Source of the DNA: Candidatus Hydrogenedentes bacterium CG07_land_8_20_14_0_80_42_17
GTDB lineage: Bacteria; UBA8481
DNA: 7,451 bases
Assembly: GCA_002780065.1 (NCBI GenBank)
Contig: PEWQ01000060.1
Coordinates: 12,036-19,486, forward strand
Direction of reading: 5' to 3'
How positions within the stretch are numbered: the stretch's first letter is position 1; each line of letters starts with the position of its first letter. Below the pieces are notes generated by a model. The model was not told where the DNA came from and did not search any database. It was given only the letters and a program-made list of their open reading frames with translations. This document shows, one piece after another, positions 1-6,827 of this stretch. The position numbers were made by a program, and so were the translations under genes.

Positions 1-11
1 GAGCGAGCATT

Positions 12-863
12 GTGGCGTGTGATCTCATTCTGGTAAATTATGCTTCTGCGCTTGATGCTAAGACTGCGATATTATCTGCCAAACATTGTTTGAGACCGAT
101 ACTGAATCGAATTATTGTAATAGAGAATGGAACCGGAGAAGCTGAAGAATTTCGACGAATCGGGTGCGAAGTCATAGAATTTTCCGAGAACAAAGGTTTT
201 GCTTATGCCGTAAATGCCGGAATTTCTGCATCGTTGCGAAGCAAGCGCCCTTCGAAACATGTTATGCTCATTAATCCTGACGCATATCTTTTGCCGGGAC
301 CGTGGTTGAGATTTTTTTCATGGATTGTTCCGGAGGTTGCGGCCGCGGGGCCCGCAGTGTTGTCTATGAGCGGAGAGATTCAGGCTTCTGTTTATTCAGA
401 ACCTCAGCCGTTCAAAATAGTAATGGAATTGCTGGGGGCACAGAAAATAATTCGTTGCATAGGAATTAAGAGAAGTATGCCGATTTTGAATACTCAAGTA
501 GATACGCTTCAAGGCTCCTGCATTGTCATTTCGTTAAACGCTTGGAAAAAAATAGGACCGTTCGACGAAAACTTTTTTATGTATCATGAAGAGACGGATT
601 GGTGCCTAAGGGCTCGCGATGCGGGTTTCTACAATATCTACGATCCTTCTGTTTCAATTGTGCATAAAGGAGGAATTGAAGTTCCTTCAGGAAGAGAGCT
701 TATGTATTTTCGAAGTGCGGTTCATCTTGTTGCAAAACGACGAGGCGAATCGGAAGCTCAAAGACTGCGGAATAATTTGCGGCGCGCGGCAAGAATAAAA
801 AGTATTTTCGAATTCGATTCTCGACGCAAAGAGGCGCTTATCAGAGTAGGAATGGAGTTATGA
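12..863 (+). CDS. GT2-family glycosyltransferase, rhamnosyltransferase-like
   Basis: Predicted cytoplasmic GT-A enzyme that transfers a sugar from a nucleotide-sugar donor onto a growing glycan; donor and acceptor cannot be read from sequence. Visible GT2 landmarks are the first strand DLILVNYAS (residues 4-12), VIENG (36-40) where the family usually has VDNGS, NKGFAYAVNAG (60-70), the metal/nucleotide motif LINPDA (86-91), and the acceptor-side block GPFDENFFMYHEETDWCLRA (182-201). This set is typical of the WbbL/rhamnosyltransferase-like branch. The 283-residue length is normal, and no membrane segment is evident. The start taken is GTG at 12, two residues before the first strand. The frame stays open to the window edge, so a start slightly upstream cannot be excluded. 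The 3' end overlaps the next gene by ATGA, which implies translational coupling. The family call is secure; the specificity is not. Confidence 0.9.
   Translation: MACDLILVNYASALDAKTAILSAKHCLRPILNRIIVIENGTGEAEEFRRIGCEVIEFSENKGFAYAVNAGISASLRSKRPSKHVMLINPDAYLLPGPWLRFFSWIVPEVAAAGPAVLSMSGEIQASVYSEPQPFKIVMELLGAQKIIRCIGIKRSMPILNTQVDTLQGSCIVISLNAWKKIGPFDENFFMYHEETDWCLRARDAGFYNIYDPSVSIVHKGGIEVPSGRELMYFRSAVHLVAKRRGESEAQRLRNNLRRAARIKSIFEFDSRRKEALIRVGMEL
848..851 (+). promoter_or_regulatory. Ribosome binding site of the second glycosyltransferase
   Basis: AGGA lies 8 bases before the ATG at 860, inside the end of the preceding gene. A GGAG at 854-857 is too close to the ATG to serve. The site supports the start at 860 in the ATGA overlap. 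Confidence 0.55.
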
Positions 864-2101
864 TTTTATTCTGCATTTCAGCTTCGCTTTTAGCGTGGAA
901 CCTCGCAGGTTATCCGATTCTTCTTTTTGTTATCGCAAATAGAAAAAAAGATTTTGTTCAATTCAGAAAAAAAACGATACGCGATGTTTCTGTGCTTGTT
1001 GCGGCGCATAACGAAGAGACGTGCATCAAAGAGCGAGTCGAAAATTTAAAAGCGAATGGTTCGTGGAGAAATGTGGAAATAATTGTCGTTTCAGACGGCT
1101 CTACTGATAAGACCGCTGAACTTGCCGAGAAGGCGGGCGCTCACGTAATCGAAAAGGAAAGAGCCGGAAAAATTTCGGCGTTATACAAAGCTATTTCAGA
1201 ATCAAAAGGTGAAGCTTTAGTTGTCACAGATGCGAACACGATCTTCTTACCAGGCGCGATTGATTTGCTTGTTGATCCGTTGGAGGACACTCGAGTTGGA
1301 ATTACTGCAGGAGATTTAATTTTAGAGAACGATGATGAAACTGCATCGAGCAGAGGAGAATCAATTTATTGGAAGTATGAGACATGGATAAAGAGAAACG
1401 CGTCGAATGCCGGATTGCTTCTAATGGGGGCAGGCGGGATATATGCAGTTAGAAAAGAAAATTGGCCGATGAATATTCCTGCGGACACTGCTGACGATTC
1501 TTATGTTCCACTCTCTTTGCACAAAAACGGGTTTATGAATATTTTTGTTCCTGAGGCTAGAGCAAAAGAACGCGCGGGAACATTAATGAAAGAAGAATGG
1601 AACCGCAGAATAAGAATGGTTGCTCAGGACACGAAGGTTGCAGTAGCGCTCTCTTTCGGACTGCCGAACAAGAAAACATTTTTTGCTTTAGTTTCACAAA
1701 AAGTTCTGCGCTGGCTGATTTTGCCATTGGCAGTTATTTTTCTCATAACCTCAAGAGATGCCGCGAAAAAATTAGAGCGAATGAAAGGCATTATTAGGTT
1801 GGCTCATTTGCCTCTAAAAGCCGCACTGCCGATTACAGGAGCAATAATTATGGCCGGAGCAATTGCTGAACGAAGAGGAAAAAAAATATCCGGTGTGTCA
1901 GTTGCATTTTATTTTTTTGGAGCGGCAACAGCGGCATTTGCAGGTTTAATTTTTGGAATGCTGGGAAAATCTAATGCGATCTGGAACAAAGCGGATTCCA
2001 CGAGAAAAACTAATGGAGTTAACCTAAATCTTTTGCAACAACACAATGGTCTTCCTCATTCCCACCCCTTGTTGAAGGAAGAGGCGACTAATGGATACTG
2101 A
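860..2101 (+). CDS. Membrane-anchored processive-type GT2 glycosyltransferase
   Basis: Inner-membrane glycosyltransferase of the broad PgaC/IcaA/hyaluronan-synthase-like group, predicted to add sugars from a nucleotide donor at the cytoplasmic face. One N-terminal membrane helix (about 2-26) precedes the GT-A domain. Visible motifs are VAAHNEE (47-53), VVSDGSTD (76-83), TDANT (123-127) as the DxD-like site, GAGGIYAVRK (190-199), the acidic pair D212-D213, and RRIRMVAQ (249-256) in place of the QxxRW of cellulose synthases. About three hydrophobic segments follow (roughly 271-295, 311-335, 343-368). The product, perhaps a homopolymer or a single addition to a lipid-linked glycan, cannot be decided. 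The last roughly 30 residues (385-413) are polar and low in family character; they look like translated spacer (see findings). The gene overlaps its neighbours by 4 and 11 bp. Confidence 0.88.
   Translation: MILFCISASLLAWNLAGYPILLFVIANRKKDFVQFRKKTIRDVSVLVAAHNEETCIKERVENLKANGSWRNVEIIVVSDGSTDKTAELAEKAGAHVIEKERAGKISALYKAISESKGEALVVTDANTIFLPGAIDLLVDPLEDTRVGITAGDLILENDDETASSRGESIYWKYETWIKRNASNAGLLLMGAGGIYAVRKENWPMNIPADTADDSYVPLSLHKNGFMNIFVPEARAKERAGTLMKEEWNRRIRMVAQDTKVAVALSFGLPNKKTFFALVSQKVLRWLILPLAVIFLITSRDAAKKLERMKGIIRLAHLPLKAALPITGAIIMAGAIAERRGKKISGVSVAFYFFGAATAAFAGLIFGMLGKSNAIWNKADSTRKTNGVNLNLLQQHNGLPHSHPLLKEEATNGY
2075..2084 (+). promoter_or_regulatory. Strong ribosome binding site of the DUF2723-like gene
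   Basis: The purine-rich AAGGAAGAGG ends 6 bases before the ATG at 2091. It lies inside the preceding gene and fixes the start of the overlapping downstream gene. Confidence 0.7.
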
Positions 2102-3533
2102 CACAAAACAAAGCTTGCTGGATGCCGCAGTCATTGCAATAAGCGCTTTTGTGCTTTATTTGATCTTTCTGCTTCCAGGTGTTGCGTGGGGGAATTCTGC
2201 TTCGCTTCAAACTTATGCGATAACACTTGCCTCGCCAAATCCATCACTCTATGCGGGTTTTGATCTCCCTTCTGCTCCTTCTCCAATTTATGCGTATCCT
2301 GCTCATGTATGGACAAAAATTATATTGTTTGGAAATCCGGCATGGCGAATAAATTTATTTTCAGCTTTTCTTTCGGCTCTGACATTAGCTCTTCTGGTCA
2401 TGGCAGTGAGAAACATTTCAAGTTCAAGGCTAACCTCGACGTGCGCGGCAATTTCGCTGATCTTTTCGCATTCGTGGTTTCTGAATTCTGTTATTCCGGG
2501 AACAGCAATATTGGCTTCGTTTATTTTTATGGTGCAGATTTTTTTATCGATAAGAGCTTTGATGACAAGGTCAATAAAAGCGGAGTCGCTTTCTTATTGC
2601 ACGGCGCTTATCGGTGCGCTTCTCGCTCCACACAATGCTTTGGTATTTTTGCTTCCTGCGTTATATCTCTTCCTTTCCAGATTCGCCGCTTCGTTCTGGA
2701 TATTCACCGGCCTTTCGCTTGCAGGAATAGTTTTCAAATCGGCAACGTCCGACTTTAGTATTAATTCGTATCCGTTATTAATTATCTTCAGCTTATTTGA
2801 ATTTCCTGTTGTCGCATCGTTATTAATTTTATATGGAACTATGCATTTAAAAAAGCGAATGCCGGAGCTTTTGAAATTTCTTCTTCTCGCATGGATTGGT
2901 TCTGCTCCTGCCACAGGAGGAACAGATTTGATAGGACTATTTGCCGAGATGAATTCGGCTCTACTTGCGCTTAGTTTGCTCACAGGATGCGGAGTCGAGT
3001 ATCTGCATGCGAGGATGATACGAAAGGAAGATTTGAAGAGATGGTCAAATCCGATTCTTATCAGCATTGTCGTAATTTTACCGCTCGTTTCCACTGCGTT
3101 GACTGCATATATTTTCAGGCATACGAGATTGGATACTTACATTGCAATGAAAAATGAAAAGATTATTTTGCGGGATAACCCATGGTGCGATGCAACATGG
3201 TATGCTCTGTGGCCGATGAAAAACGGGGAGGGTGGTGAAAAGCTTCTTGCTGATGCGGAGAGAAAAATTCCAAGTGGGAGCGTGATTTTAGCGGATCCTG
3301 AGACTATGCCGGTTCTCGATTATGCGCGTCGGGTTGAAGGCCGGCTCAATAACATTTTACTTTTGAGCGCAGACATTGACGAACAGCTTCCGGAATTGAT
3401 GAGCCTTTCTCTGGAAGGAAGGCGAATATTTCTCGCAGGCATAGATTCAAGGTATTATGATGCAGTTGCGCTTGGGAAAATGGGCAACATAGAATCCAGC
3501 GCCGGTTTTTTTGAATGGACGATGAAGAAGTGA
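2091..3533 (+). CDS. DUF2723-like polytopic membrane protein, putative divergent GT-C glycosyltransferase
   Basis: Polytopic inner-membrane protein with roughly nine or ten hydrophobic segments and a soluble C-terminal part from about residue 345 that probably faces the periplasm. The N-terminus matches the DUF2723 pattern: a hydrophobic helix (9-29), then WGNSAS (33-38) where the family has a W-x-D-S-G-E-like motif, then GNPAWRINLFSA (81-92), a clear DUF2723 signature. A late stretch, SVILADPETMPVLDYARRVE (397-416), resembles the family's 'D.dTfpl.Y.q.veg' region. DUF2723 includes the eukaryotic O-mannosyltransferase TMEM260, so a transferase using a lipid-linked sugar is the natural guess. 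The acidic residues of the first loop are absent here (N35 and S38), so activity is uncertain. At 480 residues it is shorter than many family members. It overlaps the preceding gene by 11 bp and carries a good ribosome binding site. Membership is likely; function is inferred. Confidence 0.72.
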   Translation: MDTDTKQSLLDAAVIAISAFVLYLIFLLPGVAWGNSASLQTYAITLASPNPSLYAGFDLPSAPSPIYAYPAHVWTKIILFGNPAWRINLFSAFLSALTLALLVMAVRNISSSRLTSTCAAISLIFSHSWFLNSVIPGTAILASFIFMVQIFLSIRALMTRSIKAESLSYCTALIGALLAPHNALVFLLPALYLFLSRFAASFWIFTGLSLAGIVFKSATSDFSINSYPLLIIFSLFEFPVVASLLILYGTMHLKKRMPELLKFLLLAWIGSAPATGGTDLIGLFAEMNSALLALSLLTGCGVEYLHARMIRKEDLKRWSNPILISIVVILPLVSTALTAYIFRHTRLDTYIAMKNEKIILRDNPWCDATWYALWPMKNGEGGEKLLADAERKIPSGSVILADPETMPVLDYARRVEGRLNNILLLSADIDEQLPELMSLSLEGRRIFLAGIDSRYYDAVALGKMGNIESSAGFFEWTMKK

Positions 3534-3587
3534 AATGCGGACGGTTTTATTTATATGAGAAATTATTTCAAATATGAGTTCTGAAAA
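3534..3587 (+). other. 54-bp intergenic gap, the widest inside the glycan operon
   Basis: An AT-rich spacer between the DUF2723-like gene and the dehydratase. It holds ATATGAG twice in direct orientation (3553-3559 and 3572-3578, start-to-start 19 bp) and an 11-bp palindrome, GAAATTATTTC (3559-3569), between them. No convincing terminator or -35/-10 pair is visible. It could carry a weak internal promoter or nothing at all. The dehydratase start at 3588 has no strong Shine-Dalgarno here. Confidence 0.4.
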
Positions 3588-5423
3588 ATGAAGAGACTTG
3601 TCATTATAATTTTCGATGCCGCAGGAATAGCTTCGGCCTTAATTATCGCGGCGGCAGTTCGATTCGACGCGAACATTCCTCCAGAAGAATTAAAACTCAT
3701 AATGCTTTCTATGCCGGCGGTCATAATTGGAAAGCTTGTTGCACTGATGCTGTTTCATTGCGATCAGTGGTCATTCAAATATGCAGGTTCTATGGAGCTT
3801 CGGAGACTTCTCGCGGCGCTCTCTCTGGGCTCTCTGCTTGGCTGGGCATTTACTTATCTAGTGGGGCCGGACGGCACTTCTCGGGCAGTATTGCTTCTTG
3901 AACCGCTCTTTTCGCTCTTCCTTTTAGGGGCGTTCAGGTTCGGACTGAGGCTGTTGCCGGACAGAATCCCTGCAATAGCTGAAGATCAACCGGGCGCTCG
4001 CAAGGTCATCATCATAGGCGCAGGCGATGCCGGTGTAATAACTCTGAAAGAGATACGAAGGCATCCGAACTCCGATATGGTTGTTGTCGGATTTATCGAT
4101 GACGATCCAAAAAAACACGGGCTGTGGATTGATGGAGTTCGAGTAATTGGCGGGCGAAACGAGATTTCATCCGCGGTGAAATCTCTAAGTGTTGACGAAT
4201 TGATTATCGCAATTCCTTCTGCCGGCGGTGAAACCATCAGGGAGCTAATTGACGCATGTCGGGAGGTAAAAACCCGTTTCAGAGTTGTGCCTGGACTGCT
4301 GTCGATTATTAAAGGAACGGTAACTTTTTCCAGAATCAGAGAAATTAAACCAGAGGATCTTTTGGGACGAGAGACCACAGAAATCGAGCCTGAACTTTTC
4401 AGAAAAGATTTTGACGGAAAAAAAGTTCTCGTCACCGGAGCTGGAGGTTCGATTGGCTCTGAGCTTTGTCGGCAACTCAATTACTCCGGGGCTGAATTGA
4501 TTCTGCTCGATCATTCCGAATCGGCTATCTATTCCATAGACAGCGAATTGAGGAGCAAGGGTCACGGTAAAATTATCAGCTTCATTGCGGATTTGAGAAC
4601 CCAAGAGAGAATAGAAGAGATAATCAGCACAGAAAAACCTGATTATGTTTTTCACGCGGCGGCATTCAAGCATGTTCCGCTTATGGAGGAGAACATATTC
4701 GAGGCTGTGACGACTAATATAATCGGAACAAAGAATCTTGCAGAGTCGTCGTTCAGGCACGGAGTGAAAAGGTTTACGTTCATTTCTACGGACAAAGCTG
4801 TTCGACCTACAAGCGTAATGGGCGCGACGAAACGAGCGGCTGAGATGTGGCTTTTCTCGAATGACTGGGAGCGAGTTGAAAATAAAATGTCAGTATCAGC
4901 AGTCAGGTTTGGAAATGTTTTAGGATCGAGCGGATCAGTTGTGCCGCTCTTCAGAAAGCAGATTGAGAGCGGCGGGCCGGTCACTGTGACTCATCCGAAT
5001 GTCGTCAGATTTTTCATGACGATTCCTGAGGCAGTTTTTCTTGTGATACACGCTTCTTTACTTGGAGATCTACACGACTTATTTGTGCTCGAAATGGGAC
5101 AGCCGATCAGGATTCTGGATCTAGCGAAGAATATGATAACACTTGCCGGGCTGAGGCCTGAGACAGATATTCCATTGCGGTTTACAGGTCTTCGACCTGG
5201 AGAAAAACTTTATGAAGAAGTTTTGACTGATGGTGAAGATGTATCGCCTACCGAAATAAAAAAGGTTTTTCGAATTGGCCGCCACAATGAAATATCGAAT
5301 GACTTTCCTAAAATGTTTGATGAACTTATTGCCAATGCCAGACCGGGTCGAAATGAAGTTTTGAAGGAATTGATTTGCCGTATAGTTCCGGATTTTCATC
5401 CGGATTTAATGCGCAGGGAGTAA
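3588..5423 (+). CDS. Membrane nucleotide-sugar 4,6-dehydratase, CapD/WbpM/PglF type
   Basis: Predicted to convert a UDP-HexNAc, most likely UDP-GlcNAc, to the 4-keto-6-deoxy sugar, the first step toward rare sugars such as bacillosamine, QuiNAc or FucNAc. The 611-residue length is usual for the large membrane form. Four N-terminal membrane helices lie at about 4-26, 39-59, 73-92 and 98-118. Next comes a Rossmann domain with IIGAGDAG (142-149) and VGFIDDDP, then the catalytic SDR domain with VTGAGGSIGSEL (282-293), FISTDKA (398-404) and SVMGATKR (409-416). Met411 sits where classical SDRs have Tyr, followed by Lys415; the Thr-Asp-Lys at 401-403 is intact. This Met form is the hallmark of PglF/WbpM-like enzymes. 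The typical C-terminal blocks RFGNVLGSSGSVVPLF and TGLRPGEKLYEE are present. It shares its N-terminal architecture with the next gene. The class is very secure; the exact sugar is not determined. Confidence 0.95.
   Translation: MKRLVIIIFDAAGIASALIIAAAVRFDANIPPEELKLIMLSMPAVIIGKLVALMLFHCDQWSFKYAGSMELRRLLAALSLGSLLGWAFTYLVGPDGTSRAVLLLEPLFSLFLLGAFRFGLRLLPDRIPAIAEDQPGARKVIIIGAGDAGVITLKEIRRHPNSDMVVVGFIDDDPKKHGLWIDGVRVIGGRNEISSAVKSLSVDELIIAIPSAGGETIRELIDACREVKTRFRVVPGLLSIIKGTVTFSRIREIKPEDLLGRETTEIEPELFRKDFDGKKVLVTGAGGSIGSELCRQLNYSGAELILLDHSESAIYSIDSELRSKGHGKIISFIADLRTQERIEEIISTEKPDYVFHAAAFKHVPLMEENIFEAVTTNIIGTKNLAESSFRHGVKRFTFISTDKAVRPTSVMGATKRAAEMWLFSNDWERVENKMSVSAVRFGNVLGSSGSVVPLFRKQIESGGPVTVTHPNVVRFFMTIPEAVFLVIHASLLGDLHDLFVLEMGQPIRILDLAKNMITLAGLRPETDIPLRFTGLRPGEKLYEEVLTDGEDVSPTEIKKVFRIGRHNEISNDFPKMFDELIANARPGRNEVLKELICRIVPDFHPDLMRRE
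5415..5420 (+). promoter_or_regulatory. Probable ribosome binding site of the sugar transferase
   Basis: AGGGAG overlaps the last codons of the dehydratase and ends 12 bases before the ATG at 5433. The spacing is somewhat long. It is the best Shine-Dalgarno-like match near this start, and the in-frame TAA at 5421 rules out any earlier start. Confidence 0.45.
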
Positions 5424-5432
5424 TTTAAGTTA

Positions 5433-6698
5433 ATGAAATCACTCCGAGGGCTTAACTCGATAATAGGCCTCATCTTTGATGCCGCAGTAGTTTACTTAGG
5501 AATCTCATCTGCGATATTTTTTAGATTCGGGAATGAAATTCCGGAACTTGACAGAGCTGTTTTGACTTTTGTGATTCCAACGATTTTTTTAACTCGGCTC
5601 GGCGCTTTTTATGCGGCGGGAATATACAGGCGGTCTTTTATACACCCGAGAATTTTCGATTATTCCGATATGCTTCAGGCATGGGCATCAGGAACAGTTA
5701 TTTTGGTGGCAGTGATATTTTTCGGAAGAGTGCTTGAAACCTCCCGCTTGTTTCTTGTTTACGAAGCAATTGCAAATTTTATTTTGGCGACAGGATGGCG
5801 CGCGGCATTCTCTGTTTGGGGAAGAAGAGTCGCGCCTGTACGTAAAGCTGTTTTTGTCGGATCGGGATTAGACATAGAGCGTCTGAATTTTTTTCTTGAA
5901 AGAGAAGGATGGGAATTCAGAATCAGCCGTTCCGTTTCACCTGAAGAATGGGAAAGGGGAGACGAAGAAATTCTGATTGTCAGAACGGACGACGCAAATC
6001 CCGGTTTGATTGCTAAAGCTGTTGGCATGGACATAGTGGCGATAGCGGGCATGAGTGAAATTCTGCTTTCGGGCGCAACGCCGATTCAGCTTGGAGGTAC
6101 GGTCTTTCTTGAAACTCGAGGAGTACGAAACGACCGACACTATCTTGCAGCGAAACGCTCGTTTGATATTGTAGCCGCGACATTTGGGCTTATTTTATTT
6201 TCACCTCTAATTATTCTCATATCCATGGCAATCAAGCTGACTTCGAAAGGGTCTGTGTTTTTCATTCAAAAAAGAGTTGGAATAAGAGGTAAGGAATTCA
6301 GGATAATAAAATTTCGAACCATGCGGAGTGGAAGCAAGGGGCCGGGAAGAACTGAAGAGAACGACAGCCGTGTGACTTCTTTCGGCAGATTTTTGCGATT
6401 ATGGTCGCTTGATGAATTGCCTCAATTACTGAATGTGTTAATTGGAAACATGTCCATCGTTGGTCCGAGACCGGAGATACTTGAGGTTGTCGAGAAGTGG
6501 AGTGAATGGCGCAAACAGGTATTGATGGTTCAACCTGGAATTACAGGGCTGGTGCAGGTTTTAGGAAGAGATGAATTATCCGAGGAAGAGAAGGAACGAC
6601 TCGATCTTTTTTATGCAATGAACCGTTCGCTCGAAATGGACGTATCGATAATTCTGAGAACGCTACGCTCCATTGTGAAGTATCGAGGCAGAGCATAG
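5433..6698 (+). CDS. Undecaprenyl-phosphate sugar-1-phosphate transferase, WbaP/WcaJ type
   Basis: Predicted initiating enzyme that moves a sugar-1-phosphate from a nucleotide sugar to a polyprenyl phosphate at the inner membrane, starting glycan assembly. Four N-terminal hydrophobic segments lie at about 9-32, 43-65, 84-98 and 105-123. A middle region begins at about residue 137 with AVFVGSG, a degenerate Rossmann-type entry. The C-terminal bacterial sugar transferase domain starts at KRSFDI (241-246), followed by the hydrophobic helix with a central Pro258. It then shows QKRVG (279-283), KFRTM (293-297), the catalytic Asp-Glu pair in SLDELPQLLNVL (325-336; D327, E328), and MSIVGPRPE (340-348). 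At 421 residues it is slightly short for the long form, because the middle domain is reduced. It is encoded 9 bp after the dehydratase, consistent with the two acting in sequence. The sugar could be a hexose or the dehydratase-derived HexNAc; sequence alone does not say. Confidence 0.94.
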   Translation: MKSLRGLNSIIGLIFDAAVVYLGISSAIFFRFGNEIPELDRAVLTFVIPTIFLTRLGAFYAAGIYRRSFIHPRIFDYSDMLQAWASGTVILVAVIFFGRVLETSRLFLVYEAIANFILATGWRAAFSVWGRRVAPVRKAVFVGSGLDIERLNFFLEREGWEFRISRSVSPEEWERGDEEILIVRTDDANPGLIAKAVGMDIVAIAGMSEILLSGATPIQLGGTVFLETRGVRNDRHYLAAKRSFDIVAATFGLILFSPLIILISMAIKLTSKGSVFFIQKRVGIRGKEFRIIKFRTMRSGSKGPGRTEENDSRVTSFGRFLRLWSLDELPQLLNVLIGNMSIVGPRPEILEVVEKWSEWRKQVLMVQPGITGLVQVLGRDELSEEEKERLDLFYAMNRSLEMDVSIILRTLRSIVKYRGRA

Positions 6699-6736
6699 GG
6701 TGCGAAGGATGAGTTATTAATGGTCAAACGAAACGT

Positions 6737-6821
6737 GTAATGTTGTAGAATGCGGTAGCCGCAGCAAATTTTAGTTAGACCGCGAATGGTAGCCGCAGGC
6801 TCCCAGCCTGCGTGGCAATCG
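6737..6821. repeat. Composite palindromic repeat, unit 1
   Basis: This unit is bounded by a 5' box, GTAATGTTGTAGAATGCGGT (6737-6756), and a 3' box, AGCCTGCGTGGCAATCG (6805-6821). Both boxes recur in unit 2, with 19/20 and 15/17 identity. The 48-bp interior contains two GGTAGCCGCAG copies (6754-6764 and 6788-6798). The second of these joins the 3' box to form a hairpin. It looks like a non-coding, REP-like intergenic repeat; no transposase is nearby. Confidence 0.75.
6794..6812. repeat. Perfect 8-bp hairpin in repeat unit 1
   Basis: CGCAGGCT (6794-6801) and AGCCTGCG (6805-6812) are perfect reverse complements around the loop CCC. There is no following T-run on either strand, so a terminator role is not supported. 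Confidence 0.85.
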
Positions 6822-6827
6822 AAATAT

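Noticed and set aside
860-2101. Cellulose synthase catalytic subunit (BcsA)
   Set aside because: It has no PilZ domain, lacks the QxxRW motif (RRIRMVAQ instead), and is far shorter than BcsA.
2309-2758. Plus-strand frame of 149 codons in another register within the DUF2723-like gene
   Set aside because: It lies fully inside the longer gene, which holds the GNPAWR signature in its own frame. The alternative translation has no known motif.
2594-3094. Minus-strand open frame of 166 codons inside the DUF2723-like gene
   Set aside because: It is antisense to a well-supported membrane protein gene, its translation has no recognisable family features, and it has no operon context. It is a shadow frame.
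3574-3591. Five-codon ORF (ATG AGT TCT GAA AAA TGA) overlapping the dehydratase start by ATGA, as a possible leader peptide
   Set aside because: It is too short to judge, has no ribosome binding site and shows no regulatory codon run. It is most likely chance.
3986-4760. Two overlapping minus-strand open frames of 164 and 171 codons inside the dehydratase gene
   Set aside because: The plus-strand frame carries every catalytic motif of the dehydratase. The antisense translations are Ser/Arg-rich and featureless.
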